This document shows, piece by piece, positions 1 through 8,260 of a stretch of DNA of 33,469 bases (within the stretch, counting starts at the first letter, position 1; each line of letters begins with the position of its first letter). Below the pieces are notes generated by a model. That model was not told the origin of the DNA, ran no database searches, and saw nothing but the letters and a program-made list of their open reading frames with translations. Made by a program: the position numbers and the translations under genes. The DNA is taken from assembly GCA_016282835.1 (NCBI GenBank), contig JAEELR010000165.1, positions 1 through 33,469 on the forward strand, given 5' to 3'. The DNA is from Treponema sp. (GTDB lineage Bacteria > Spirochaetota > Spirochaetia > Treponematales > Treponemataceae).

Positions 1-2033
1 AGAACACCCATAGTGCCGACAATGTTTTCTTTTGCAACAAGACCTGTTATGGAAGCAACAGCAGCCTGCCAGTTACCCCAGCCGAGAGGTCTGAAAATCC
101 ATGCGATAAGTCCGCCGAGTTTTGCAAGAATACTTACATTCATCTGATCTTCTTCGAGCATTCCAAAGCCTTCTTCTGCCCAGCCAAAGTTAGAAAGGAA
201 CCAGATTACGATTGTTGAAAGAAGGATGATTGTTCCTGCTTTTTTGATGAAAGACCAGCCGCGTTCCCACATAGAGCGCATTACGTTACCGAATGTTGGC
301 CAGTGATAAGCAGGAAGCTCCATAACGAAAGGAGCAACTTCACCCATGAAAGGCTTTGTCTTTTTAAGAATGATTCCCGAACTGATAATTGCCGCAATAC
401 CGATAAAGTATGCTGAAGTTGCAACCCAAGCCGAGCCACCAAAAATTGCTCCTGCTACAAGTGCGATGAACGGAACCTTAGCACCGCAAGGAATAAAGGT
501 TGTTGTCATAATAGTCATTCTGCGGTCGCGTTCATTTTCGATTGTGCGGCATGCCATAATACCAGGAATACCACAACCAGTTCCAATAAGAACAGGAATA
601 AATGATTTTCCAGAAAGTCCAAAGCGGCGGAAGATACGGTCAAGAATAAATGCAATACGAGCCATATAACCACAGGCCTCAAGAAATGCAAGGAAGATAA
701 ACAATACAAGCATCTGCGGTACAAAGCCGAGTACAGCACCAACACCGCCAACAATACCGTCTATAATCAAGCCCTTAAGCCAGTCTGCACAGCCGATTTT
801 GTCTAAGCCGCTTTCAATAACTGCCGGTACGCCAGGAACCCAGATTCCAAAGTCTGCAGGATCAGGTCCTTCTTCACCATATTTTTCAACCATCGCATTA
901 GCTTCTGCAATTGCATCTTCTGTAATTTCGATTGGTTCAGAAACTTCCATTGTTTCATCATCAACTGTAACATAAGTTGTTTCACCAGCTTCTGCGGCTT
1001 CAAGAATTGCAGCTGTGTCACCGAACTCTTCTGCGGCTTCTTCATAAGCAGCAGTACCAATTCCAAAAAGATGATATCCGTCTCCGAACAGACCGTCATT
1101 TGCCCAGTCTGTTGCAGCAGCTCCTACACTTACCATAGAAACATAGTAAACAAGCCACATTACAACTGCAAAAATAGGGAGTGCAAGCCAGCGGTTTGTT
1201 ACAACGCGGTCAATCTTATCTGAAGTCGAAAGCTTACTGCGGTTCTTCTTTGTCACACAGTTTTTGATTATTGATTCAATATACTTATAGCGCTCTGCAG
1301 TTATAATCGATTCTGAATCATCATCAAGTTCTGCCTCGCAAGATTTAATGTCTGACTCAATATGTGAGAGCATATCCTTACTGATTCCCAGTGCCTTGAT
1401 TACTTTTTCGTCGCGTTCAAAAAGCTTTACTGAATACCATCGCTGCTGTTCTGCCGGTAAATCATGTACGCATGCTTCCTCGATATGTGCAAGTGCATGT
1501 TCTACACAGCCTTCAAAGCGGTGCTTGTACATCATCGGCTTTTTTTCGTTAGCTTTTTTTACTGCAATTTCTGCTGCTTCAATGCATCCTGTTCCCTTAA
1601 GGGCAGAAATAGCAACTACAGGGCAGCCAAGTTCTTTTTCCATTTGTTCAAGATGAATCTTGTCTCCGTTCTTCTTAACGATGTCCATCATGTTTACTGC
1701 TACAACCATTGGAATGCCGAGTTCTGCAAGCTGTGTCGTAAGGTAGAGGTTTCGCTCAAGGTTTGTACCGTCTACAATGTTGAGGATTGCATCCGGTCGT
1801 TCCTTTACAAGATAGTCGCGTGAAACTACTTCTTCGAGAGTGTAAGGTGAAAGGGAGTAGATGCCCGGCAAGTCAGTTACTGTTACTTCACCGTTAGAGC
1901 CCTTGAGTTTTCCTACTTTCTTTTCTACAGTTACTCCAGGCCAGTTTCCGACAAATTGATTAGAGCCTGTGAGCGCATTAAAAAGTGTTGTTTTACCCGC
2001 ATTAGGGTTTCCTGCTAAAGCGATTTTTATCAT
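1..2033 (-). CDS. feoB: Ferrous iron transport protein B (partial, C-terminus outside window)
   Basis: FeoB is the inner-membrane Fe(II) permease with an N-terminal cytosolic G-domain. The reading frame runs from ATG at 2033 to the window edge with no stop, giving about 677 residues. Visible motifs are the G1 loop GNPNAGKT (residues 8-15), the G3 motif DLPG (54-57) and NMMD near residue 115 (G4). The gate-type membrane core follows, with GFVPQMLVLF, LIGTGCGIPGIMACRTIENERD-type and PCGAKVPF segments. Between the first membrane helix (about 282-303) and the next lies an acidic Ala/Glu-rich insert of about 85 residues (about 308-395), presumably periplasmic. The start lies one base after the feoA stop, so translation is probably coupled. 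The family call is very secure; only the extreme C-terminus is missing. Confidence 0.97.
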   Translation of the reverse strand, partial: MIKIALAGNPNAGKTTLFNALTGSNQFVGNWPGVTVEKKVGKLKGSNGEVTVTDLPGIYSLSPYTLEEVVSRDYLVKERPDAILNIVDGTNLERNLYLTTQLAELGIPMVVAVNMMDIVKKNGDKIHLEQMEKELGCPVVAISALKGTGCIEAAEIAVKKANEKKPMMYKHRFEGCVEHALAHIEEACVHDLPAEQQRWYSVKLFERDEKVIKALGISKDMLSHIESDIKSCEAELDDDSESIITAERYKYIESIIKNCVTKKNRSKLSTSDKIDRVVTNRWLALPIFAVVMWLVYYVSMVSVGAAATDWANDGLFGDGYHLFGIGTAAYEEAAEEFGDTAAILEAAEAGETTYVTVDDETMEVSEPIEITEDAIAEANAMVEKYGEEGPDPADFGIWVPGVPAVIESGLDKIGCADWLKGLIIDGIVGGVGAVLGFVPQMLVLFIFLAFLEACGYMARIAFILDRIFRRFGLSGKSFIPVLIGTGCGIPGIMACRTIENERDRRMTIMTTTFIPCGAKVPFIALVAGAIFGGSAWVATSAYFIGIAAIISSGIILKKTKPFMGEVAPFVMELPAYHWPTFGNVMRSMWERGWSFIKKAGTIILLSTIVIWFLSNFGWAEEGFGMLEEDQMNVSILAKLGGLIAWIFRPLGWGNWQAAVASITGLVAKENIVGTMGV

Positions 2034-2034
2034 T

Positions 2035-2253
2035 TTACTGAACCTCCACCATTTCCGCATCTGCTTTACGAACCGAAAGTTCATATCCGCGGACTGTAAT
2101 TTCTACAGGATCTCCAAGAGGGGCTACTTTCCTGACATAGATTTCTACGCCCTTAGTAATTCCCATATCCATGATGCGGCGTTTTACTGCACCTTCACCG
2201 TTAAGCTTTTTAACTGTAACGGTTTGACCTGTTTTTGCTTCTTTCAATGTCAT
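2035..2253 (-). CDS. feoA: FeoA family protein (proximal to feoB)
   Basis: A 72-residue SH3-like FeoA protein, the small cytosolic partner of FeoB in ferrous iron uptake. It begins MTLKEAKTGQTVTVKKLNGEG and carries the family pattern of a basic first strand, an RRIMDMGITKGVEI core (the usual R-x2-D-MG-x2-G signature) and a closing ELSVRKADAEMVEV strand. A GGAG ribosome site lies at 2267-2270 on the minus strand. The gene is followed after one base by feoB. A second, divergent feoA lies 94 bases upstream in the same orientation, so the operon is feoA-feoA-feoB. Confidence 0.93.
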   Translation of the reverse strand: MTLKEAKTGQTVTVKKLNGEGAVKRRIMDMGITKGVEIYVRKVAPLGDPVEITVRGYELSVRKADAEMVEVQ

Positions 2254-2347
2254 TTTTATCTTATATCTCCTATAAATACGTACTGATTATATAATGCAGA
2301 TAAATATTAGAATAAACTAACTCTGTCTGCAAAAAAAAAATCATGCA

Positions 2348-2557
2348 TTACACAATAACTTTCTGTGCCATTTCACTGCTAATTGCAATGCGGCTGTCTT
2401 TTATGAGAACAATTACATTCCCGCAGATTCTTGAAACCACAGAAATTTTTGCACCGGCAACAAACCCGAGATTTTCAAGAAAGCGTCGGGTTTCTTCTTT
2501 TCCACTGACTTTTTTTATAAGAAAATCCTCTCCATCGTTCACCATGTTTAAAGGCAT
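2348..2557 (-). CDS. feoA: FeoA family protein (promoter-proximal copy)
   Basis: A 69-residue second FeoA-domain protein. Its sequence MPLNMVNDGEDFLIKKVSGKEETRRFLENLGF-type start, with G-E-D and RRFLENLGFVAGA, fits the other FeoA subfamily found beside FeoB in gut Firmicutes and spirochaetes. The C-terminal strand NVIVLIKDSRIAISSEMAQK is also typical. A GGAG site at 2567-2570 sets the ATG at 2557. It is the first gene after the promoter at 2639-2667 and is likely cotranscribed with the second feoA and feoB. The two FeoA copies are clearly different in sequence, so they may have different roles in the FeoB complex; that is inference. Confidence 0.9.
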   Translation of the reverse strand: MPLNMVNDGEDFLIKKVSGKEETRRFLENLGFVAGAKISVVSRICGNVIVLIKDSRIAISSEMAQKVIV

Positions 2558-2580
2558 TTTGTTTTGCTCCTGAATTACTT

Positions 2581-2652
2581 AGTTAGTATTTTTAATGTAT
2601 AGGAATAATTTAGATTAGGATATACTAACTTTATTATTAATATAGTTAGGTA
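2581..2652. promoter_or_regulatory. Putative metal-regulator operator cluster over the feo promoter
   Basis: Three related half-sites surround the feo start site: AGTTAGTAT (2581-2589), ATACTAACT (2622-2630, inverted) and AGTTAGGTA (2644-2652). A 14-bp palindrome TTAGGATATACTAA lies at 2615-2628, just downstream of the predicted start and overlapping the inverted half-site. The TTAG...CTAA form resembles sites of the DtxR/MntR/TroR metal-dependent repressors. The regulator gene is not in the window, so its identity is inferred. Confidence 0.5.
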
Positions 2653-2667
2653 CTGATAACTTGTCAA
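2639..2667 (-). promoter_or_regulatory. Sigma70 promoter of the feo operon
   Basis: Read on the minus strand, a perfect -35 TTGACA (2662-2667) is followed by exactly 17 bases and a -10 TATATT (2639-2644). Transcription would start near 2632, about 75 bases before the first feoA. The match is the best -35/-10 pair upstream of the operon. Confidence 0.75.
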
Positions 2668-2776
2668 TATGTGTTTGAAATAAAATTCTTTTTTACAATC
2701 TAAATTTTCTGTGTTAAACTATTTTAAAGTTAATAATTTATTTAAACCAATAGATATCTTTTTTGTGGAGAGTTGT

Positions 2777-3730
2777 ATGAGCAATAAAAGTAAAAAAATA
2801 TTAGGCGGCATTATAATCGCGCTTGTAAGTATTGTTTTAGTTAATTTTATAGTAAGTAAATATGCAAAAAGTGCTTTTAAGACAAACGCTCGTACTGAAA
2901 TGGAAAGGCACATTGATAAAAAGACTCTGGAGTTTAGTGCCAGCTTGAATGGTCAGCTTGTGCTTGTCCGCCAGATGATGAAGTCTCCTGCAATTGTTGA
3001 ATACATGATAAATCCTTATGACAAAGAGATTAAAAAAGCTGCTTTCAAGGAATTTGAAGCTTATTCCAATTCCTTCCTCAGCAAGAGTGTTTTCTGGATT
3101 TCAAAAGCAAATATGGAATTCTGGAGCGGAATGCAGTTTTCATATATTGTAGATCCTGACAATCCTGATGATTACTGGTTCAACATGACTTTATATGAAA
3201 CAGAGGAGTACAACTTCAACATCAACTATAACCCTGTGCTTGATACAACTATGTTGTGGCTAAATGCGGTTGTAAGAGACTCAAATAGAAACCCGGTAGG
3301 TATGGTTGGTACCGGTATCCCTCTTACTGACTTTATCAATACAATGTATTCTGGTCTTGAAGATTACATAGAAATGTACCTGTACAATGATTTGCTCGAA
3401 ATTACAGGTGCTGAAGATTCATCAATCCTTAAGGATAAACTTAATGTAACAGACCGTATTCCTTTCCTTACAACAGTCGATAATGTACCGAAAGAAGTTG
3501 TTTCCTATTCAAGACGCGACGGTGAATATGTTCTTGCACCAATTGATTTAGTAAACTGGCACATGGTTCTGTATACAAATTACAGCCATAAGCTTTTCTT
3601 TAAGTATGCCATCAGGCCATTTGTAATTTCTGTGGTTGTAGTTTTAATCGTCCTGGCTTTGTTCCTTGTAATTGTAAATATGGTTAATCAGCTTACTGTA
3701 TTAAACAATGCAGTTGTCGAGCTTTCATAG
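2777..3730 (+). CDS. Chemoreceptor sensor half (anchor, Cache-like domain, second membrane helix)
   Basis: Translation from 2777 would yield 317 residues ending at TAG. Residues about 8-27 form the first membrane helix, about 35-275 an extracytoplasmic sensor with dCache character (a WISKANMEFWSG strand, D-P-D-N-P-D-D-Y-W-F motif and VGMVGTGIPL, typical of Cache folds), and about 278-303 the second membrane helix. It ends inside HAMP helix 1, so on its own it could bind ligand but not signal to CheA. An upstream in-frame ATG at 2711 lacks a ribosome site and would put 22 extra residues before the anchor; 2777 is preferred. The ligand is unknown. Confidence 0.6.
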   Translation: MSNKSKKILGGIIIALVSIVLVNFIVSKYAKSAFKTNARTEMERHIDKKTLEFSASLNGQLVLVRQMMKSPAIVEYMINPYDKEIKKAAFKEFEAYSNSFLSKSVFWISKANMEFWSGMQFSYIVDPDNPDDYWFNMTLYETEEYNFNINYNPVLDTTMLWLNAVVRDSNRNPVGMVGTGIPLTDFINTMYSGLEDYIEMYLYNDLLEITGAEDSSILKDKLNVTDRIPFLTTVDNVPKEVVSYSRRDGEYVLAPIDLVNWHMVLYTNYSHKLFFKYAIRPFVISVVVVLIVLALFLVIVNMVNQLTVLNNAVVELS

Positions 3731-3760
3731 GGCAATGCTGATTGAACAAAAAGACTTTCA

Positions 3761-4849
3761 ATGAAGTCGAAATCAATCTTCAAAATCTTTAACCAGCTTG
3801 TAGAGAGCATGAACAACTTCATCAAGAAATTGCAGGAAATTGTCAGCGAAGTTAAAAATGCCCGCAACGATCTGGACAGAACAGGCCATGCGCTTAATGA
3901 CTGTACTGATAATACTACAAATGCTATTTCACAAATCAGTGCGATTATAGAAAGATTCGATAAATCAATTTCAACTCAGACTGAGAGTGTTGCTGGAACT
4001 GCCGGCATTGTTGGTGAAATCAGTACAAATATCAACTCTCTCGGCAATATGATTATGACCCAGACAAACAGCGTAAGTCAGGCTTCAAGTGCTGTAGTTC
4101 AGATGGTTGGAAACATTAACAGTGTAAATTCTTCTGTAACTCAGCTTTCAGAATCTTTCCAGGGCCTGCAGGATAAAACTTTAAACGGCGTGCATAAACA
4201 GGAAGATGTTAACAACAGAATCCTGAAAATCCAGGAGCAGTCAAATATGCTTCAGGATGCAAATACAATCATTTCTTCTATTGCAGAACAGACAAACCTT
4301 CTTGCTATGAATGCGGCTATTGAAGCAGCTCATGCAGGGGAGGCAGGTAAAGGTTTCAGCGTTGTTGCAGATGAAATCCGTAAGCTTTCGGAAAACTCTT
4401 CGGCACAGTCTAAGACAATCGGTGATCAGCTTACAAATATTCAGGCTGCTGTTACAGAAATCGTTGCAGTTTCCCAGGAGTCAAGGGATATGCTTAATTC
4501 TTTGTCTTCTGATATTACGGCTACAAATCAGCTTGTAGAAGAAATTACTTCGGCAATGCAGGAACAGAAGAATGGTTCTCAGCAGATTAATGAGTCACTT
4601 GAAATTCTGAACAACAACTCAAATGAAGTTCGATATGCTTCTCAGAAAATGGAAGAAGGAAATAACACTGTCCTTTCACAAATCGCTGACCTGAAAGAAG
4701 CAACAAATGCTATGCAGGAAGGAATGGCTGAAATGTCTGGCGGTGCATACACTATTACACATTCAGGACAAAAGCTTTCAGACCTTGCAGAAAAAATGGC
4801 TCAGTCAATCAATAACATTGGCTTTCAGCTGGATCAGTTTAAGGTTTGA
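3761..4849 (+). CDS. Chemoreceptor signalling half (MCP domain)
   Basis: This 362-residue stretch is in the same frame as the sensor half and begins at the first ATG after the two stops. It holds the end of HAMP, the long antiparallel coiled coil and the highly conserved hairpin tip, visible as [20 protein letters not shown] followed by [14 protein letters not shown], which contacts CheA and CheW. No good ribosome site precedes ATG 3761, so independent translation as a soluble receptor is possible but unproven. The intact tip and heptad pattern argue against long decay. Confidence 0.6.
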   Translation: MKSKSIFKIFNQLVESMNNFIKKLQEIVSEVKNARNDLDRTGHALNDCTDNTTNAISQISAIIERFDKSISTQTESVAGTAGIVGEISTNINSLGNMIMTQTNSVSQASSAVVQMVGNINSVNSSVTQLSESFQGLQDKTLNGVHKQEDVNNRILKIQEQSNMLQDANTIISSIAEQTNLLAMNAAIEAAHAGEAGKGFSVVADEIRKLSENSSAQSKTIGDQLTNIQAAVTEIVAVSQESRDMLNSLSSDITATNQLVEEITSAMQEQKNGSQQINESLEILNNNSNEVRYASQKMEEGNNTVLSQIADLKEATNAMQEGMAEMSGGAYTITHSGQKLSDLAEKMAQSINNIGFQLDQFKV

Positions 4850-4884
4850 TTCTGCAAGTGATTTAAAGTTCCTGTCATCTCTTG

Positions 4885-4920
4885 TTTCAGAATCTGTCCG
4901 TACAGGTGCTGAAATTTTTT
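4885..4920 (+). terminator. Intrinsic terminator after the chemoreceptor
   Basis: A nested hairpin, TTTCAG (4885-4890) with CTGAAA (4909-4914) enclosing CTGT/ACAG, is followed directly by six T residues. It lies 36 bases past the receptor stop. Confidence 0.65.
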
Positions 4921-4967
4921 CTGATTAATATTATACTCATGTTATCATTAATTTTTTAGAGGATAAA

Positions 4968-5393
4968 ATGCTTAAAGTTTCAACTCGCGGTCAATACGCA
5001 TTACTTATTATGTCAGATTTAGCTGAACAGGATCCTTCAAAATATGTCCCGTTAAAACTCCTTTCGCACAGACATAATCTTTCTGTAAAATATCTGGAGC
5101 AAATTCTTATACAGCTCAGCAAGGCAGGTCTTGTTTCTGGTCTTCGCGGAAAAGACGGCGGCTATAAGCTTGCAAAATCCCCGGAAGAATATACTGTAGG
5201 AGAAATTCTGCGTTCAACAGAAGGAAGTCTTTCTCCTAAAGGCGAAAACGACGGCAATGTCTTAAGTAATGTTGGTAACGACGCTTTCTGGAAAGATTTT
5301 GATGATGTAATAAATAATTTTGTTGATTCTATTACACTTGAAACTTTGAGCAGAAAAAACAGAGAATTTAATGGATTTGATTATTGTATTTAA
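4968..5393 (+). CDS. Rrf2 family transcriptional regulator
   Basis: A 141-residue winged-helix DNA-binding protein. The N-terminus MLKVSTRGQYALLIMSDLAE matches the Rrf2 start, followed by the recognition helix region VKYLEQILIQLSKAGLVSGLRG and the wing KDGGYKLAKSPEEYTVGEILR. The three clustered cysteines that hold the iron-sulfur cluster in IscR and NsrR are absent; the corresponding loop reads EGSLSPKGENDGN, and the only Cys is next to the C-terminus. It therefore resembles the cluster-free CymR branch, which senses through partner proteins, although the actual signal here is unknown. AGAGGA precedes the ATG. The stop is 14 bases before malQ, so the two may share a transcript. Confidence 0.9.
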   Translation: MLKVSTRGQYALLIMSDLAEQDPSKYVPLKLLSHRHNLSVKYLEQILIQLSKAGLVSGLRGKDGGYKLAKSPEEYTVGEILRSTEGSLSPKGENDGNVLSNVGNDAFWKDFDDVINNFVDSITLETLSRKNREFNGFDYCI

Positions 5394-5407
5394 AAGAGGC
5401 AGGGGTT

Positions 5408-6985
5408 ATGAGTGTTAAAACAGATGAAAAAAAAGAAGTCAGATGCAGCGGAGTTTTATGTCATATTTCATCGCTTGCCGGAAGTGAAGGCATTGGAACT
5501 TTAGGTTCCTTCTGTTTCGATTTTATTTCGTTCCTTAAAGAAAGCGGCTTTTCTCTGTGGCAGGTACTTCCAATCGGTCCCACAGGTTACGGCGATTCTC
5601 CCTATGCTTCTATTTCAACCTTTGCAGGAAATCCATTGTTCATTGATTTACACAAACTTGTAGAAAAAGACTGGGCTCTGGAAAAAGATATTGTTTTACC
5701 CGAGTACATTAAAGTAGAAAATAAAATTGATTACGGTGCAGTCGTTTACTGGAAAACTATGGCGCTTCAGGCTTGTGCAAAATACTTTCTGGAAAAAAAT
5801 TCTACGCTTGCTTCATACAAAAACTTCTCTAAAAAAAATGATTTCTGGCTCGAAGATTTTGCTTTGTTTTTATCCATTAAAAAGTTTTATGATGAAAAAG
5901 CGAAATCTGAAAATGTGTCTGAATGTGCATGGAACTATTTCTGGGACAAAGCTCTTGCATGCCGTGAAGAAAAGGCTTTAAATGAATGGAAGCAAACTCA
6001 TACCGAAGAAATTGAAATTACAAAGGTGATTCAGTTTTTCTTTTACCAGCAGTGGAATGAAGTAAAGGCATTTGCAAATAAAAACGGAATAAAAATCATT
6101 GGCGATATCCCGATTTTCGTAGCATCAGACTCAGCAGACTTCTGGGCCAATCAGGATTTATTTGAATTCGATAAAAAAACTATGAGGCAGACTTCTGTTG
6201 CAGGTGTTCCTCCTGATTATTTCAGTGCTACCGGGCAGCTGTGGGGAAATCCTTTGTACGACTGGAATAAAATGAAAAAGACAAATTATTCCTGGTGGTT
6301 AAAAAGAATTTCTTATCTTTCTTCTATATTTGATATTGTAAGAATCGATCACTTCAGGGGCTTCGAAAGTTACTATCAGATTCCGTTTGGTGAAAAAACT
6401 GCTGTAAACGGAAAGTGGGTAAAAGGTCCCGGAATGAAGCTTTTTAATCTTGTAAAAGAACAGTTGCCGGACACAGAAATTATTGCTGAAGACTTAGGAA
6501 TTCTAACCGAGCAGGTTTTACGCCTCCTGAAAAACACAGGCTTTGCAGGAATGAAGATTTTGCAGTTTGCCTTTAACGACAATCCATGGACACTGGAAAG
6601 CGAAAAAAATGCATATCTTCCAAGAAAGTACAGAAAAACAAATTCTGTAGTGTACACAGGAACTCACGACAACGACACTTTAATGTCATTGCTTTCAACC
6701 TGCAGTGAGCAGTACAAGCGAAATGCAGAAAATTATTTCGGCGTTGGAAACAATCTTTCAGCAGAAGAACTCGCTTTAGTGTTTATACAAGAAGCGTTTA
6801 AGTGTAAGGCAAAGTATTGTATCATTCCGGTTCAGGATTTACTCTTGTCTAAAGAAGGCAGAATGAACACTCCTTCTACAAGTCAGGGAAACTGGACTTA
6901 CCGGTTTACGTTAGATGATTTTGATTTGCTCAAACAAAAGTCTAAGGATTTTATGCTTTTAAATACAAAGTACAAGCGCATTTAG
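5408..6985 (+). CDS. malQ: 4-alpha-glucanotransferase (amylomaltase, GH77)
   Basis: A cytoplasmic enzyme that transfers alpha-1,4-glucan segments between maltodextrins and releases glucose, used in maltodextrin or glycogen metabolism. The 525-residue length is standard. The GVLCHISSLAGSEGIGTLG N-terminus and the LPIGPTGYGDSPYAS segment match family motifs. The catalytic trio is visible: nucleophile D314 in RIDHFRGF, acid/base E361 in AEDLG and D421 in GTHDNDT. A longer frame opens at a TTG at 5384 but overlaps the Rrf2 gene; ATG 5408 follows a good AGGCAGGGG ribosome site and is chosen. No other starch or maltose genes are near it. Confidence 0.96.
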   Translation: MSVKTDEKKEVRCSGVLCHISSLAGSEGIGTLGSFCFDFISFLKESGFSLWQVLPIGPTGYGDSPYASISTFAGNPLFIDLHKLVEKDWALEKDIVLPEYIKVENKIDYGAVVYWKTMALQACAKYFLEKNSTLASYKNFSKKNDFWLEDFALFLSIKKFYDEKAKSENVSECAWNYFWDKALACREEKALNEWKQTHTEEIEITKVIQFFFYQQWNEVKAFANKNGIKIIGDIPIFVASDSADFWANQDLFEFDKKTMRQTSVAGVPPDYFSATGQLWGNPLYDWNKMKKTNYSWWLKRISYLSSIFDIVRIDHFRGFESYYQIPFGEKTAVNGKWVKGPGMKLFNLVKEQLPDTEIIAEDLGILTEQVLRLLKNTGFAGMKILQFAFNDNPWTLESEKNAYLPRKYRKTNSVVYTGTHDNDTLMSLLSTCSEQYKRNAENYFGVGNNLSAEELALVFIQEAFKCKAKYCIIPVQDLLLSKEGRMNTPSTSQGNWTYRFTLDDFDLLKQKSKDFMLLNTKYKRI

Positions 6986-6991
6986 TTTTTT

Positions 6992-7642
6992 ATGGAAAGT
7001 GAAAATCAATTATCTGAGAAGCAATCACCAGAGAAGCAATCATCAGAAACTCAGAAAGATAAAACGCCGGTTCTTCTCCAAATATTTTTCGTGTTCTTTA
7101 AACTCGGTTCCATAATGTTTGGAGGAGGTCTTGCAATGCTACCGCTTCTTGAAAGAGAACTTATTGTAAAAAGAAACTGGACGACTCACGAAGAGCTTTT
7201 AGACTATTATGCTATCAGTCAGTCAACGCCTGGAATTATTGCCGTAAATGTTGCAACTTTCATAGGATACAAAAAAGCAAAGTTTTTGGGCGCTTTAGTT
7301 GCGACACTTTCACTTTTGATTACTCCAGTTATTTTAATCACTTTGATTGCACTTTTTATTTCTAACTTTGAATCAATTGCCTGGGTTCAGAAAGCCCTGC
7401 GGGGAATAAATATCAGTGTGGCAGCCTTACTTACATATTCAGTTATTAAGATGGGAAAGAAAGTTTTAAAATCATTTTATTCAGTTGCATTATATTTTGC
7501 TTCATTCACAGCAGTTTATTTTTTTAAAGTGAATCCACTTTTTATAACTTTGTTTTGTATCGTTTTAGGCGTGCTTTGTTTTTTTATTTCATCCCGTAAC
7601 TTAAAGAAACAAAATGAACAGAATAAGAAGGAAAGCGAATGA
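6992..7642 (+). CDS. Chromate transporter (CHR family), first subunit
   Basis: A 216-residue integral membrane protein with one CHR domain. The opening KLGSIMFGGGLAMLPLLERE and the AISQSTPGIIAVNVATFIG motif are the CHR family signatures. Short CHR proteins come as adjacent pairs that act as a heterodimer in place of the long two-domain ChrA. About 28 hydrophilic residues with an imperfect SEKQSPEKQSSE repeat precede the first helix. The gene starts six bases after malQ and overlaps the next CHR gene by four bases (ATGA), so the pair is translationally coupled. Family members are often annotated for chromate efflux, but the natural anion here is unknown. Confidence 0.88.
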   Translation: MESENQLSEKQSPEKQSSETQKDKTPVLLQIFFVFFKLGSIMFGGGLAMLPLLERELIVKRNWTTHEELLDYYAISQSTPGIIAVNVATFIGYKKAKFLGALVATLSLLITPVILITLIALFISNFESIAWVQKALRGINISVAALLTYSVIKMGKKVLKSFYSVALYFASFTAVYFFKVNPLFITLFCIVLGVLCFFISSRNLKKQNEQNKKESE

Positions 7643-8238
7643 GTTTTTTGCAATTATTTTTTATCTTTTTTTACATTGGACTTTTCGCAATCGGAGGAGG
7701 GCTTGTCGGAGCAACTTTCGTCCAGCATATTCTTGTTGAAAAATATGCACTTCTAACACAGGAAAAGTTTTTTGCAATGCTGGCTGTCAGCGAGAGTACG
7801 CCGGGTCCTATCGGAATAAATCTTGCTACCTATATCGGTACTGAACTTTATGGCTTTGGCGGCGGACTTGTAACAACTATTGGCGAAGTGCTGCCTTCAT
7901 TCATAGTGATTTTGATTATTGCAAAGTTTTTTTCAAAGTTTAATGAAAGACCCTTGGTTAAATCAGTAATGTCTTTTGTGAGGCCTGCCTGCAGCGGATT
8001 AATTTTAGTTGCACTTCTCAATGTATTCACAATATCAATCTGTAAATTAAATATGTATGAAAGCTTCAGCCTTTTATGGAACGAGCTTTGTACAACCCCT
8101 GCAAAAACTGTTTCTGTTTTATTTGACTGGAAGACACTTTTATTTTATGCAGTGGATTTAATCATCCTATTTAAAACAAAACTTCATCCGGTTGTAATTG
8201 TTGTTCTTGGTGCAGTTTTTGGAGTTCTTTTTTTATAA
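7639..8238 (+). CDS. Chromate transporter (CHR family), second subunit
   Basis: A 199-residue partner of the preceding gene. It has the same signatures in slightly different form: [18 protein letters not shown], then [19 protein letters not shown]. Five or six hydrophobic helices fill the rest. The start overlaps the stop of the first subunit, the arrangement expected for a fixed-ratio pair of inverted-topology halves. Confidence 0.88.
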   Translation: MSFLQLFFIFFYIGLFAIGGGLVGATFVQHILVEKYALLTQEKFFAMLAVSESTPGPIGINLATYIGTELYGFGGGLVTTIGEVLPSFIVILIIAKFFSKFNERPLVKSVMSFVRPACSGLILVALLNVFTISICKLNMYESFSLLWNELCTTPAKTVSVLFDWKTLLFYAVDLIILFKTKLHPVVIVVLGAVFGVLFL

Positions 8239-8244
8239 ATTCTG

Positions 8245-8253
8245 TGGTATAAT
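8245..8253 (+). promoter_or_regulatory. Extended -10 promoter of deoD
   Basis: TGGTATAAT gives a consensus -10 (8248-8253) with the upstream TGn extension. The -35 region is poor. Counting seven bases from the last T places the start site at about 8260, one base before the deoD ATG. Confidence 0.55.
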
Positions 8254-8260
8254 AAATTCT

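Larger units (their letters stand above)
2777..4849 (+). pseudogene. Methyl-accepting chemotaxis protein interrupted by two in-frame stop codons
   Basis: Taken as one frame from ATG 2777 (GGAG just upstream) to the TGA ending at 4849, this is a complete chemoreceptor of 691 codons: membrane anchor, extracytoplasmic Cache-type sensor, second membrane helix, HAMP and signalling domain. The frame is never shifted. It is interrupted only by TAG at 3728-3730 and TGA at 3743-3745, both in the HAMP stretch that would read L-S-[stop]-G-N-A-D-[stop]-T-K-R-L-S. Receptors of this class usually have G-x-x-D-L-T-K-R here, so the TGA sits where Leu is expected; one base change from TTA would give it. The rest of the signalling half has no damage, so this is a recent pseudogene, a split gene or a sequencing problem. 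Confidence 0.7.

Noticed and set aside
346..1823. Plus-strand frames opposite feoB
   Set aside because: They lie antisense to a conserved gene, lack ribosome sites and show no domain.
2711..2776. Longer chemoreceptor start and a sigma28 site upstream (TAAAGTTA ... CCAATAG)
   Set aside because: No ribosome site before 2711, and the spacing to the CCAATAG stretch is 18 rather than 15 bases.
3728..3745. Selenocysteine or pyrrolysine recoding in the chemoreceptor
   Set aside because: Two different stop codons would both need recoding, HAMP loops have no such residues, and no supporting structure was seen.
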